The position numbers and the translations under genes are program-made. The notes under the pieces are model-generated. The model was not told the origin of the DNA, did not search any database, and saw only the letters and a list, made by a program, of their open reading frames with translations. 64,000 nucleotides of DNA from Chryseobacterium sp. Leaf404 (GTDB taxonomy: Bacteria; Bacteroidota; Bacteroidia; Flavobacteriales; Weeksellaceae): the NCBI RefSeq assembly GCF_001424145.1, contig NZ_LMQM01000012.1:310745-374744 (forward strand). The letters run 5' to 3'. Shown here piece by piece: positions 52,602 to 61,181 of the stretch. Each line of letters starts with the position of its first letter. The stretch's first letter is position 1.

Positions 52602-55154
52602 ATGAACAAATTTCAACCGGCTCGTGTGCTGGGTGTCTTGGGTATTGCGGTAAGCTCCCTGACATTTGCACAGAACTATCAGACAATGCCAATTGCTACA
52701 GGCTTCAATGAGGATGTAATTGCAAACGGAACAGGTCCCGCATTAAATTCCACTACCGGTATCCTTGATGGTGATTCTTACACTTTTGTTGCAAAAGATT
52801 TCTTGGCAACAGCAACAAGTACAGCCATCACTTACGGAGTTCCTGTGAACGGAATAATCAGTACAGCGGTAGCATCCACTCCCGGATTAACTTATCAGTT
52901 AGGGAATCTCAATTCTCCTAATTCTTTAAGATTATCCAATGCAAGTCCTACAAGCACAATAACTTTCACCACACCTAAGCAGGCAACGGTTCTTTACATG
53001 CTTTCCACAAGCGGAAGTGCATTGTCTGTGCTGACTGTAACTATCAACTTCTCTGACGGCACCAACCAGCAAGCTACAGGAATTTCTATTGATGATTGGT
53101 ATGGTGGATCAAACTTTGCGGTTCAGGGACTTGGTAGAATTAACAGAAATAGTGATGGATTAGATGCTGCAGGGGGAACAAACCCCAGAATGTACCAATC
53201 TGCCATTACGATTGATGCTGCAAATCAGACTAAATTTATTCAAAGCGTAACAATTACAAAAACAAATAGTTTAGCCGGATATCCAAATATTTTCGCATTT
53301 TCAGCGGATGCTTATTCAACTTGTGTACCACCTGTACTGCAGGCTCCTGCAAGCATTACACCCAATTCAGCTTTAGTTTCATGGGCAGCAGCTGCCGGCG
53401 GTGTAACTTATGATGTATACCACAGTACATCCAATACAATACCTACGGCATCCACAACTCCTACTTACCCAGCTGTAAGCGGAACCAGCCAGACGATAGG
53501 AAGTTTAGCTTCAAACACCAATTATTACTACTGGGTAAGAACTAACTGCAGTACGGCAACTTCACAGAGCGCATGGTCTTTCGGCGGCACTTTTAAAACA
53601 GCGTGCGGACCAATGACTTCGCTTTCTGAAAATTTTGATTCTTACGCAGCAAGTGCCATTGTACCAGATTGCTGGGTAAGAAATTTTGTTAACGGCACAA
53701 TGTCAATCAGCTCAACAACTCCAGCTTCCGGAACGAGAAACATATATCAGACAACGTCAACCGTACAAATACCGAGTACTGTTGTTTTACCAGAATTCAG
53801 CAATGTAAATGCAGGCACACACTGGCTAAAATTAAAGGCAAGAGTAAGTGCAGCAACCGGTACTTTAAATGTAGGATATGTAACCAATCCAACGGATGCG
53901 AGTACTTTTGTATTGCTTAAGGCATTGAGTATTTCTAATACAAACTATACCAGCACTAACCCGGAATATACTGTAATTGTACCATCTACTGTGCCGGCAA
54001 ATGCCAGATTGGCTGTGCGAAACACTGCAGACGGCAAGGGATACTATTGGGATGATGTTGTTTGGGAGCCTCTTCCAGCATGTTTCCCACCAACGGCGAT
54101 CAGCACTTCTGCTGTTTCTGCCAACAGTGTAACTGCCAGCTGGACTGCACCTGCATCTGCACCTGCCAATGGGTATGAATATTATTATTCTACTGTAAAT
54201 ACGGCGCCAGTGGCTGCTACAACCCCTTCAGGTTCTGTTGCTGCAGGAAATACTACGGCAGTGATTCCTGGTCTCAATTCTATTACAACCTATTATCTCT
54301 GGATGCGTTCATCTTGTGGAGCTGCCAACAAAAGCACCTGGTCTTATGTAGGTACATTTAACACACTCTGCGGTGCAGTGCTGCCTCCTTACACCAATGA
54401 TTTCAGTACAATCCCTGGTAACTGCTGGGCCAATAATATCTCTGGCGGCTCACCTACAGTACCTCCAACAGGTACGACAGTTTATTGGGTTTCCGGTGGA
54501 TTCCTTAACACGGGATCTGTGAATTCAATGAGAATAAATCTTTATGATGTAAACAGAACAGGATGGCTAAAGACAACACCTTTTAACCTAACCGGAGGAG
54601 GGTTCAGAGTTAAATTTGATTATGGATTAACTGGTTACAATAACACATCATCTTCTGCAATGGGTTCTGATGACAATGTGCAGTTCTTAGTGTCTAACGA
54701 CGGAGGAACTACCTGGACATCTTTACAAACCTGGAATACTGCAAACACACCTTCAAATACTTCAACCACTTATACTTTTGATCTGGTAGGATATAACAGT
54801 GCCAATACAGTATTCGCATTCTATGGAACAGACGGAACAGTGAACGATACTCCGGATTACGATTTCCATGTTGATAACTTTGTTGTGGAAAGTGCCAATC
54901 TAAGTACATCCGAGACCAACGCTAAGCTGAACACTGTGAAGGTTTATCCAAACCCATTCAGTGACATTATCAACATCTCAGATTTCAAAGATGTTACAAC
55001 AGTAAAAGTAAGTGACGTTGCGGGAAGAACTCTTAAAACAATTGAAAATCCTGGTCAGCAGATTAATTTGAGTGATCTTAATGGAGGATTATATATTTTA
55101 AATCTTAAATTCAAGGACGGATCGCAAAAAAGCGTGAAAGTCATTAAAAAATAA
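52602..55154 (+). CDS. T9SS-secreted modular surface protein with fibronectin type III domains
   Basis: An 850-residue secreted protein. The signal peptide (1-23) ends SLTFAQ. An N-terminal beta-rich region (about 25-240) is unassigned. Two fibronectin type III domains follow (about 243-333 and 495-588, the second with ISTSAVSANSVTASWTAPASAPANGYEYYYS), with carbohydrate-module-like regions after each (about 345-490 and 600-770, the second with GWLKTTPFNLTGGGFRVKFDYGL). Residues 775-850 are a type A T9SS sorting domain: VYPNPFSDIINISD, VSDVAGRTLKT, LNGGLYILNLKFKDGSQKSVKVIKK. It is thus exported by the type IX system and probably glycan-binding or adhesive. No catalytic motif seen. Confidence 0.85.
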   Translation: MNKFQPARVLGVLGIAVSSLTFAQNYQTMPIATGFNEDVIANGTGPALNSTTGILDGDSYTFVAKDFLATATSTAITYGVPVNGIISTAVASTPGLTYQLGNLNSPNSLRLSNASPTSTITFTTPKQATVLYMLSTSGSALSVLTVTINFSDGTNQQATGISIDDWYGGSNFAVQGLGRINRNSDGLDAAGGTNPRMYQSAITIDAANQTKFIQSVTITKTNSLAGYPNIFAFSADAYSTCVPPVLQAPASITPNSALVSWAAAAGGVTYDVYHSTSNTIPTASTTPTYPAVSGTSQTIGSLASNTNYYYWVRTNCSTATSQSAWSFGGTFKTACGPMTSLSENFDSYAASAIVPDCWVRNFVNGTMSISSTTPASGTRNIYQTTSTVQIPSTVVLPEFSNVNAGTHWLKLKARVSAATGTLNVGYVTNPTDASTFVLLKALSISNTNYTSTNPEYTVIVPSTVPANARLAVRNTADGKGYYWDDVVWEPLPACFPPTAISTSAVSANSVTASWTAPASAPANGYEYYYSTVNTAPVAATTPSGSVAAGNTTAVIPGLNSITTYYLWMRSSCGAANKSTWSYVGTFNTLCGAVLPPYTNDFSTIPGNCWANNISGGSPTVPPTGTTVYWVSGGFLNTGSVNSMRINLYDVNRTGWLKTTPFNLTGGGFRVKFDYGLTGYNNTSSSAMGSDDNVQFLVSNDGGTTWTSLQTWNTANTPSNTSTTYTFDLVGYNSANTVFAFYGTDGTVNDTPDYDFHVDNFVVESANLSTSETNAKLNTVKVYPNPFSDIINISDFKDVTTVKVSDVAGRTLKTIENPGQQINLSDLNGGLYILNLKFKDGSQKSVKVIKK

Positions 55155-55178
55155 AAAATATTTTTGAATTATTATTTC

Positions 55179-55213
55179 AAACGGCTGCACAGAAACTGTA
55201 CAGCCGTTTTTAT
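55179..55213 (+). terminator. Terminator after the T9SS cargo gene
   Basis: Stem AACGGCTGCACAG with CTGTACAGCCGTT and a long T-tract (TTTTTATTTTT). Confidence 0.85.
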
Positions 55214-55260
55214 TTTTAGATTTATCTAAATTTTTGTTTATTTGAAAAAAAATATCAGCA

Positions 55261-55716
55261 ATGCAAATTCCGGCTAATTCTGTAGAAGAATATCTATTAA
55301 AAATTCCTGAGGAGAGACAGGTTGTATTCAGAAAATTATACAACACCATCAGAGAAAATTTACCTAAGGGCTTTGAAGAAACCTTGAGCAGCGGCATGAT
55401 GAACTGGAGTGTTCCTCTGGAGACTTATCCTTCCGGGTATCACTGTACGCCAGGAACTCCTCTTCCTTTCCTGAGTTTAGCGTCTCAGAAGAATTTTATC
55501 GCACTCTACCACATGGGAATGTATGCAGATCCCGAGCTTTTAAATTGGTTTACTGAAGAATTCCCGAAACATTCAAAAAGAAAACTGGATATGGGAAAAT
55601 CCTGCGTGAGATTTAAGAATATGAATGAAATTCCTTTTGAACTGATTTGCGAACTGAGCAAAAAAATGACTGTACAAAACTGGATCGAGCTTTATGAGAA
55701 AAATCTTAAACGTTAA
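55261..55716 (+). CDS. DUF1801 domain protein
   Basis: A 151-residue soluble protein of the DUF1801 group: SVEEYLLKIPEERQVVFRKLYNTIRENLPKGFEETLSSGMMNWSVPLE is the usual N-terminal half, followed by SQKNFIALYHMGMY and KRKLDMGKSCVRFKNM. Its relation to the 13.9-kb DUF1801 protein is distant. Function unknown; some relatives are linked to iron or stress. The stop overlaps the next gene by 23 bases. Confidence 0.8.
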   Translation: MQIPANSVEEYLLKIPEERQVVFRKLYNTIRENLPKGFEETLSSGMMNWSVPLETYPSGYHCTPGTPLPFLSLASQKNFIALYHMGMYADPELLNWFTEEFPKHSKRKLDMGKSCVRFKNMNEIPFELICELSKKMTVQNWIELYEKNLKR

Positions 55717-56335
55717 GCTTTTTGCTGTTTTAATTCTGATTTTTTCAGTAATCAGTTGTGCTTCCAATCTGAAATCGGATTTAAAAAATGGTGATTTGCT
55801 TTTTGTAACGGCAAAAAATTCTGGTTTATCAGGAGCGATTAATAATGTCACACAGAAAAAGGAAACCGAAAAATTTGATCACATCGGAATTTTAGAGATT
55901 AAAAACGGTCAATATTCTGTTCTTCACGCATCTCCTGAGAACGGATCAAACAGACAGAATCTGAAAGATTTCATTAAAGATCAGAAGAAAGATCAGCAAA
56001 ATATTGTAGTCTACCGTTTGAAACCTGAATTTCAGAAAATTATTCCAAATGCTTTGGGAAAGGCAGATTTGATGCTGGGTAAGCCTTACAATTTCAATTA
56101 TATTTTAGATGAAAATTCTTACTACTGCTCAGATTTTGTTGAAAGAGCATTCAGAGAAAATCAAATTTTCAAACTTGAACCAATGACTTTCATCGATCCT
56201 AAAACCGGAAAAACCAATGAATTCTGGCAGAATTTCTACAACAAAAAAAATCTGAAAGTTCCCGAAGGCGAATTGGGCTGTAATCCCAACGGACTCGCAG
56301 GTTCAGACAAATTGATTAGAATTAAAGAACTCTAA
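55694..56335 (+). CDS. YiiX-like NlpC/P60 cysteine hydrolase, lipoprotein
   Basis: A 213-residue protein with a lipoprotein signal (lipobox VISC, Cys 22) and a permuted papain-like fold of the YiiX/YebB type. The catalytic His is H63 (KFDHIGIL) and the Cys is C145 (NSYYCSDFVERAF), in the permuted order. GDLLFV near 33-38 is the usual strand. Such enzymes cut amide or ester bonds in the envelope; the target is not known. It overlaps the DUF1801 gene by 23 bases and a weak terminator follows. Confidence 0.8.
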   Translation: MRKILNVKLFAVLILIFSVISCASNLKSDLKNGDLLFVTAKNSGLSGAINNVTQKKETEKFDHIGILEIKNGQYSVLHASPENGSNRQNLKDFIKDQKKDQQNIVVYRLKPEFQKIIPNALGKADLMLGKPYNFNYILDENSYYCSDFVERAFRENQIFKLEPMTFIDPKTGKTNEFWQNFYNKKNLKVPEGELGCNPNGLAGSDKLIRIKEL

Positions 56336-56506
56336 GAATCTGAAATTAATTTCTCCCGAAAATTAATTTCTCCCGAGGGTTTGGCAGATAATACAGATTT
56401 TTCTGCAACTGAAATCAGCTCAATCCGCAAAATCTGCGGGGACAAAAAAACAGAGCGAAATTTATCAGAATTTAATTTTTATCAAATTCCAATTAGCTGT
56501 AATATT

Positions 56507-56536
56507 AAAGAAATCCAACCCGGGTTTCTTTTTTTG
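56507..56536 (+). terminator. Terminator
   Basis: AAAGAAATCC with GGGTTTCTTT around a short loop, then TTTTTTG. It would end transcripts from the hydrolase gene before the next promoter. Confidence 0.65.
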
Positions 56537-56549
56537 TTAAATTTTAGAA

Positions 56550-56596
56550 ATTATTAGTCTACAAATTTGGTGGACTAATAATTTTTGATATTTTTG
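56550..56596 (+). promoter_or_regulatory. Promoter with 33-nt dyad operator
   Basis: A near-perfect dyad runs from 56550 to 56582, centred on 56666 minus 100 (56566): the arms are ATTATTAGTCTAC and GTGGACTAATAAT. The promoter TTTG (56566-56569), 19 nt, TATTTTTG (56589-56596) is an exact match to the Bacteroidota consensus. The dyad covers the -33 element, so a protein bound there should block transcription of the NIL-domain gene. I recall similar dyads near flavobacterial sulfur-assimilation genes, which I cannot check. Confidence 0.65.
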
Positions 56597-56670
56597 CTGA
56601 GTATTTAAAACAAAATAAAACTTTATGTACAAAGGAACTGAGTCATTAACTTAAAAAAAATCACCAAAAC

Positions 56671-56976
56671 ATGATTACACGAAATCTGCAGTCTTTACCG
56701 CAAAAACTGACCATCAGCAAAAAAGAAATTGTTCTTGAAGTAGAATTGAACGGGAAAATGAAATTTGATCATCTCCTCAATGTAATTTGCAACCAGATGG
56801 GCATGTGCTACAGGGTTTTGAATGCAGATGTAGAATATGTCAACGGCACCGATTTCGGCTCTTTTCAGCTTTACCTGAATACGACGACGGAAGAATTTCA
56901 GAATCTGGAATATTTCCTCAACAAAAATAAATTACTGAATACCAATGTAGAGTACATCTGCAGAAGATATTCCTAA
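56671..56976 (+). CDS. Stand-alone NIL-domain protein
   Basis: A 101-residue protein. After 20 residues comes an ACT-like beta-alpha-beta domain: VLEVELNGKMKFDHLLNVICNQMGMCYRVLNADVEYVNGTDFGSFQLYLN then a final helix and strand. The order and the NADVEYVNG...G turn match the NIL domain found at the C-terminus of the methionine ABC transporter ATPase MetN, where it binds methionine. Here it is alone, so it may sense methionine or another amino acid. Its promoter is covered by a dyad operator. Binding is inferred from the family. Confidence 0.65.
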   Translation: MITRNLQSLPQKLTISKKEIVLEVELNGKMKFDHLLNVICNQMGMCYRVLNADVEYVNGTDFGSFQLYLNTTTEEFQNLEYFLNKNKLLNTNVEYICRRYS

Positions 56977-57095
56977 TTGAATTCCATATAATTTGATTGA
57001 AGCGCTCGTCATCCATTAGTATGAGCGCTTTTTTTTTGCTTTTTGATATTGATGAATTGAAAAGTTCAAGTTTTAATAATAAAACTATTCAAATC

Positions 57096-57596
57096 TCATC
57101 CAAATCCCGCACTCCACTGCCAATCATTCAACAGAATTTCGGTAATAATAAAATCGTCAGAATATTCGTCAAAGCCAACTTTTTGTTGAAGGAAATTCAC
57201 AACATCATTTGCCATTTTTTTGTCAGAAAAAACTCCTATTTCTCTCTCATCATCCAAAAATGAATGAATTGTATAAACATGACTTACTTTAAAAACCGTT
57301 TTTAAATTCAGCTTCGTAACTACCTGACTATAATTTGGAATAAAATCATCTTCGGGTAAATAATCCCGTCCAATTTCACCAACAACTTCTGTGAAGCCAT
57401 TTTGCCAATTAATTTTATTCAGTCCTATTTTTTTCAAATGGAAATCGTGAGGGTAATCTGAAAATCCTCGAAAAAGCAATAACCTTTGCTTTTCTTTTTC
57501 TACTTCAGAGAGATCATCAAAATATCCTAAAAACTTACTGTCACGGTGGTTATCGTCTGTATAAATATGTTCGAGAGCGTAAACAAAATAGTCCAT
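57096..57596 (-). CDS. Hypothetical protein
   Basis: A 166-residue soluble protein, Asp/Phe/Tyr rich, starting MDYFVYALEHIYTDDNHRDSKFLGYF. The ATG at 57596 is preferred over an upstream in-frame TTG at 57608. A repeated strand-plus-acidic-turn pattern appears at both ends (YALEHIYTDDNHRDSKFLGYF and YTIHSFLDDEREIGVFSDK), suggesting two related halves. No known function. It starts two bases after the neighbouring 113-residue gene ends; such small coupled pairs are often immunity proteins for contact-dependent toxins, which is only a guess here. Confidence 0.6.
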   Translation of the reverse strand: MDYFVYALEHIYTDDNHRDSKFLGYFDDLSEVEKEKQRLLLFRGFSDYPHDFHLKKIGLNKINWQNGFTEVVGEIGRDYLPEDDFIPNYSQVVTKLNLKTVFKVSHVYTIHSFLDDEREIGVFSDKKMANDVVNFLQQKVGFDEYSDDFIITEILLNDWQWSAGFG

Positions 57597-57598
57597 AA

Positions 57599-57919
57599 CT
57601 AAAACCAAAGATTTGTAAAATACTCTGCAAAAAGCTTTAATCCAAGTTCTACTTTTTCATTAATTTCTTCAAAATCCAGATGTTTAAATTTTTCGGGATC
57701 AACGTGATATTCAAAAGGAATAATCATTTTACTTAAGATCTCACTCCAATATTTTTCTTTTTCTGCAAAAGATGTTTGGTTAGAAAAATGCTCAACATTT
57801 GAAAAATCAGGGATTGAAGGTGCATTTTTACTATCTACTTTTTCTTTAAATTCTTTTAATCTTGGATAAATAAAATCTGAAAGCATATACTTCAGATCAT
57901 AAAGTTCTCCTTTTGTCAT
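57599..57919 (-). CDS. Hypothetical protein
   Basis: A 106-residue helical protein from the ATG at 57919 (MTKGELYDLKYMLSDFIYPRL); a longer reading adds seven residues. It is Glu/Lys/Phe rich with no known motif. Same operon as the gene just downstream, gap two bases. Confidence 0.6.
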   Translation of the reverse strand: MTKGELYDLKYMLSDFIYPRLKEFKEKVDSKNAPSIPDFSNVEHFSNQTSFAEKEKYWSEILSKMIIPFEYHVDPEKFKHLDFEEINEKVELGLKLFAEYFTNLWF

Positions 57920-57979
57920 TATGTTCAAATTAAAAACCACCGTAAATATACAGTGGTTTTCAATTTTATAATAAAAATA

Positions 57980-58819
57980 TTATTTCACTTTGAAAGAATT
58001 CCCGTTCCAAAGATAAGTTTTTGACAAACGTTTAAATTTCTCGCGCTCTTTTTCATCCTTTTCCATCTCCTCCATATTATAAATGAAAGCATTCGGAATT
58101 CCGCCCTTATCATTAGGGAAAATGAATTCTTCAGTGTGATAATATACATCTGCATCGCCCACATTCATCAACTGAGGCAAAGCAATAAGTTTTTTATTTT
58201 TAAACAGAACATATTGGTCGTAACTAGCAATGCCACAAGCCTCACCGGAAACCATCGCCTTTAAAGTGAAATCAACACCTTTCAGTTTATGATTGCTTTC
58301 AACCGTAAATGTTCCATAACTTAAACTTTCGCCCAAACCGGTTTCAAAAGAAACTTCATCCTCTAAAGTTTCGCCCGTAAGCATTTTTATGGATGCATAG
58401 TTCTGTTTGTATTTCTGATTGTATTTTTTATCCGTCCTGTCCTCAGTTTTTGTGATTCCAAAAAGAAAATCGTAACCATTTTTATTTCTAAAACCAACCG
58501 CAAGATTTCCGCCCCAGATGAATCCTTCGAAATTCTGACCGTTTTTCTGATAAGATATTTTGTACCAGTTGGCACCTCTTTCACCTAATTTCAAAACTTT
58601 TTCTTCTTTTCTGAGAATCAGAATCTGCTGATTGGTTTTAAGAGAATCCAAAATCTGAGCGTTGACATCAGGAGATTGTCTCACTCTCGTATAATCGGTA
58701 AAAACCTTTTGCGTTTTGTTGTCTTCAAAATGAAAAACACCGTTGGCGTAAATCTCACTATCCTGAGCGGAAATGATTTGGATCAAACAGAAGAAAAGTA
58801 TGGTGAGGAAGGGTTTCAT
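57980..58819 (-). CDS. Secreted SH3-domain protein
   Basis: A 279-residue protein with a signal peptide (1-18, ending ISAQ) and a bacterial SH3 domain at about 40-108 (DYTRVRQSPDVNAQILDSLKTNQQILIL and WYKISYQKNGQNFEGFIWGGNLA). The C-terminal 165 residues are of mixed type with no motif seen. SH3 domains of this type bind peptidoglycan or peptides in the envelope. Stand-alone gene. Confidence 0.75.
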   Translation of the reverse strand: MKPFLTILFFCLIQIISAQDSEIYANGVFHFEDNKTQKVFTDYTRVRQSPDVNAQILDSLKTNQQILILRKEEKVLKLGERGANWYKISYQKNGQNFEGFIWGGNLAVGFRNKNGYDFLFGITKTEDRTDKKYNQKYKQNYASIKMLTGETLEDEVSFETGLGESLSYGTFTVESNHKLKGVDFTLKAMVSGEACGIASYDQYVLFKNKKLIALPQLMNVGDADVYYHTEEFIFPNDKGGIPNAFIYNMEEMEKDEKEREKFKRLSKTYLWNGNSFKVK

Positions 58820-58839
58820 TTTGTGATATTGAGGCTAAG

Positions 58840-58910
58840 GTTGAATTTGAGGTTGAGGCTGAGAATGAATCATAGCGGTAGCGCTTCGACTGCGCTCAGC
58901 GTGACAGCAA
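58840..58910. repeat. Short intergenic repeat
   Basis: A GAGGTTGAGG(CT) simple repeat (58840-58865), then a GC-rich hairpin element with TAGCGCTTCGACTGCGCTCA (58879-58898), whose AGCG/CGCT arms fold back. The latter resembles a short dispersed repeat of Flavobacteriia. Confidence 0.45.
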
Positions 58911-58970
58911 TTACTTATAGGATTACAGTTGGTTACTGAGCGGAATCGTAGCTTTTGGAATATCATAAAT

Positions 58971-59798
58971 CTACTTTTCAAGAAGAAGGCTTACCCATTC
59001 TTCACGCTGCAGTTTCTTTTTCAATTCCAGATTATTCTCTTTACAGACTTCCAGAATATCATCCACATCAAAGAAACAAAGGCCAGAAAGCAAAAGTTTT
59101 CCTCCCTCATTCAATACATTAACGTAGGTTGGAATGTCTGAAATCAAAATATTTCGGTTGATGTTGGCTAAAATAATATCGTAGTTTTCTTTTCCTAAAT
59201 TATCGGCAGTTCCGAGTTCGATATCCAGCTCTACTCCATTTCTTACTGCATTTTCTTTGGAATTTTCAACTGACCATTCGTCGATATCGATCGCTTTGGT
59301 GTCACCGGCTCCGATTTGTTTTGCATAGATCGCCAAAACGGATGTTCCGCAACCCATATCCAAGACTTTTTTGTCTTTAAAATCAATATCCATCATCTGC
59401 TGAATCATCAGGTGCGTTGTTGGATGATGCCCAGTTCCGAAAGACATTTTTGGCTGAATAATAATCTCATGCATTCCCTCCACAGATTGATGAAATTCTG
59501 CTCGGATTAACACCTTATCGTCAATGTTAATCGGTTCAAAATTCTTTTCCCACTCTTCGTTCCAGTTGATATTAGGCATTTCTTTATAAGTGTATTCAAT
59601 TTTCACATCATCATTTTGAAACAGAGGCAAAGCTTTAAGGTTTTCTTCTTTAAATAAATCTTTCTGAATATATCCTAAAATACCATGAATTTCTTCTGTG
59701 AAACTGTCGAAACCGATCTCAATCAATTCCGCCATTAATATATCGCCCCAAGGTTGAAGTGGTTCTATTTTAAAATCGAATTCCAAATAATTTTGCAT
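58971..59798 (-). CDS. prmA: Ribosomal protein L11 methyltransferase
   Basis: A 275-residue SAM-dependent methyltransferase that trimethylates ribosomal protein L11. The N-terminal substrate domain (1-60) is followed by a linker and the catalytic domain: MSFGTGHHPTT (118-128), SAM loop VLDMGCGTSVLAI (145-157), the acidic IDIDEW and ILANINRNIL. TATTTTTG on the minus strand (59814-59821) lies 16 bases upstream and fits the -7 element. Confidence 0.93.
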   Translation of the reverse strand: MQNYLEFDFKIEPLQPWGDILMAELIEIGFDSFTEEIHGILGYIQKDLFKEENLKALPLFQNDDVKIEYTYKEMPNINWNEEWEKNFEPINIDDKVLIRAEFHQSVEGMHEIIIQPKMSFGTGHHPTTHLMIQQMMDIDFKDKKVLDMGCGTSVLAIYAKQIGAGDTKAIDIDEWSVENSKENAVRNGVELDIELGTADNLGKENYDIILANINRNILISDIPTYVNVLNEGGKLLLSGLCFFDVDDILEVCKENNLELKKKLQREEWVSLLLEK

Positions 59799-60266
59799 GT
59801 GAGTAATTTACTGCAAAAATAGGGAATTTGATTTGAGATTTGAAGTTTGAGATTTGAAATTAGTGAGCAGGGTACGGGATGGGAGATTTCGGCAAAGGTC
59901 GAGGCTGAAAACATAACCAGCTTGATGAGTGACGATAAATTTTGTCATTTTGTCAGTGTGTTTTTATGTGCTATCGAGATACACTCGAGATACCCTTTGT
60001 ATACCCTAAACTATTTTTACAGATTCCTACCGCTGAACGTGATATGACAAATTGACTGAAGATGTTTTGGTTTTAAAATAGCTTTCAAGATACAATGCTA
60101 CGTGAAATTTTATAATTATGTTTGTGTACTGGATTGATTTTTTTTAGAAATTCCAAACAGAGTTGGAAGACTTTTCGAAAAGGAGCGGTTACGGATTGCA
60201 AATCCGCGACATCGGTTAAATGTCGTTGCAATTCACGTACCCTGTCATACAAAAACACATAAGTAA
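59799..60266. other. Intergenic region with a hairpin-rich element
   Basis: 468 bases without a credible gene. It starts with the prmA promoter and a simple repeat of TTTGAGATTTGAA (59829-59860). A second element is listed separately. A 66-codon frame (59847-60047) has no protein-like features and I left it out. Confidence 0.5.
60165..60250. repeat. Hairpin-rich element, tRNA-like in part
   Basis: Two stable stems in a row: CGGATTGCAAATCCG (about 60193-60207) and GACATCGGTTAAATGTC (about 60209-60225). The first part looks like a D-loop and an anticodon arm reading GCA, but no T-arm follows. I recall similar hairpins beside REP-associated IS200-like transposases in Bacteroidota, so it is probably a remnant of such a repeat. 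Confidence 0.4.
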
Positions 60267-60998
60267 ATGTATAATAATGAAGATTTTTTAAAGGAAATTA
60301 AAAATAATATTGAAAAATTTCAATTTCATATAACTCTTGTACAAAGTTCTGAATCTCCAAGATTTGCTTATACTATAGGAAATTTAGAGAATTTTAATTT
60401 TGAGCTAATTTTAGCAGGTAATGAGAACTTTTTAGCTAATGACATTATAGAAATTTTTAATAAAATCATTTTAGATCTTAAGCTGAATTCTGATGTCTCA
60501 ACTTTTTACTCTGAGACTGAAAAGTTAGGAAAATTCAAGATTTCAGAAATTGACCGTTCATGGACAAAATTAATGATGCTTGGAGTTTACGATTACTACA
60601 ATATTAATGATTTTAGAGCTTTTCAAATATTACCTGATAATCATCACCATACATTGGATGTACCAAACATGATGTTACCATGGAACTCAGAAGACCAAAT
60701 ATGGAAATGGTTAGATGATAAAATCGAATGGGATCTAAAAGTACCTCGTAATTCTAAAGTCATTACAGAGATAGATGTATTATTTGGAGATAAAATCACC
60801 GAAGTTACAAGATGGGAAGCTGACGAGTGGGAAGCATTCACACAGAACGGAGAAGATGTTGATGAAGATTCCATGAGAATCATTCCGATAAATACATTAA
60901 TTGGAATCGATGCATCCGCAAAAAATATTTTAGATCTAAGTATCGAACACGGCTTATGGCGAGAAAATGATGAATCGGATTGGAATGAATGGAAATAA
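60267..60998 (+). CDS. DUF4262 domain protein
   Basis: A 243-residue soluble protein. FHITLVQSSESPRFAYTIGNLENFNFELILAGN (about 20-52) is the DUF4262 pattern (a strand, then P-x-F-A-Y-T-I-G-L/N). The rest is Asp/Trp rich (RSWTKLMMLGVYDYY, MLPWNSEDQIWKWLDDKIEWDLKVPR, DEWEAFTQNGEDVDEDSMRIIP). The family is unstudied and often near polymorphic toxins. AT-rich codon use against the neighbours suggests recent arrival. Confidence 0.7.
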   Translation: MYNNEDFLKEIKNNIEKFQFHITLVQSSESPRFAYTIGNLENFNFELILAGNENFLANDIIEIFNKIILDLKLNSDVSTFYSETEKLGKFKISEIDRSWTKLMMLGVYDYYNINDFRAFQILPDNHHHTLDVPNMMLPWNSEDQIWKWLDDKIEWDLKVPRNSKVITEIDVLFGDKITEVTRWEADEWEAFTQNGEDVDEDSMRIIPINTLIGIDASAKNILDLSIEHGLWRENDESDWNEWK

Positions 60999-61014
60999 AG
61001 AAAAAAAATTTAAT

Positions 61015-61074
61015 GGTCACTAGCAAACTGAGATTTTTCTCTCGCTTTGCAAAGTCTCACGACTTTGAGTGACC
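61015..61074. repeat. Nested hairpin element
   Basis: Outer arms GGTCACT (61015-61021) and AGTGACC (61068-61074), inner hairpin AAAGTC-TCAC-GACTTT (61051-61066). It lies just after the DUF4262 stop on the convergent side and may be a dispersed repeat or serve as a terminator-like structure. Confidence 0.45.
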
Positions 61075-61131
61075 TACTTTCATAAGATTTTATCTATATT
61101 AAAATATTATCGAAACCCTGTCGATCAAACA

Positions 61132-61159
61132 AAAAAACCACAGCAAAAGCCATGGTTTC
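61132..61159 (-). terminator. Terminator of the aldo/keto reductase gene
   Basis: AAACCA...TGGTTT stem with GTTTTTTTG following on the minus strand, about 25 bases past the stop. Confidence 0.65.
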
Positions 61160-61181
61160 ATTTATTTTAAATTAAAAAACT

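Larger units (their letters stand above)
56336..56670. other. Intergenic stretch with terminator, operator and promoter
   Basis: 335 bases. A direct repeat of TTAATTTCTCCCGA (near 56345-56376) comes first, then a terminator (56507-56536), then the dyad and promoter listed separately. No gene seen. Confidence 0.6.

Noticed and set aside
59847-60047. 66-codon plus-strand reading frame
   Set aside because: No family features, simple-sequence start, and no promoter; better explained as intergenic sequence.
60180-60240. Possible tRNA-Cys (anticodon GCA)
   Set aside because: The anticodon-like arm is there, but the T-arm (GTTCRANNC) and paired acceptor ends are missing.
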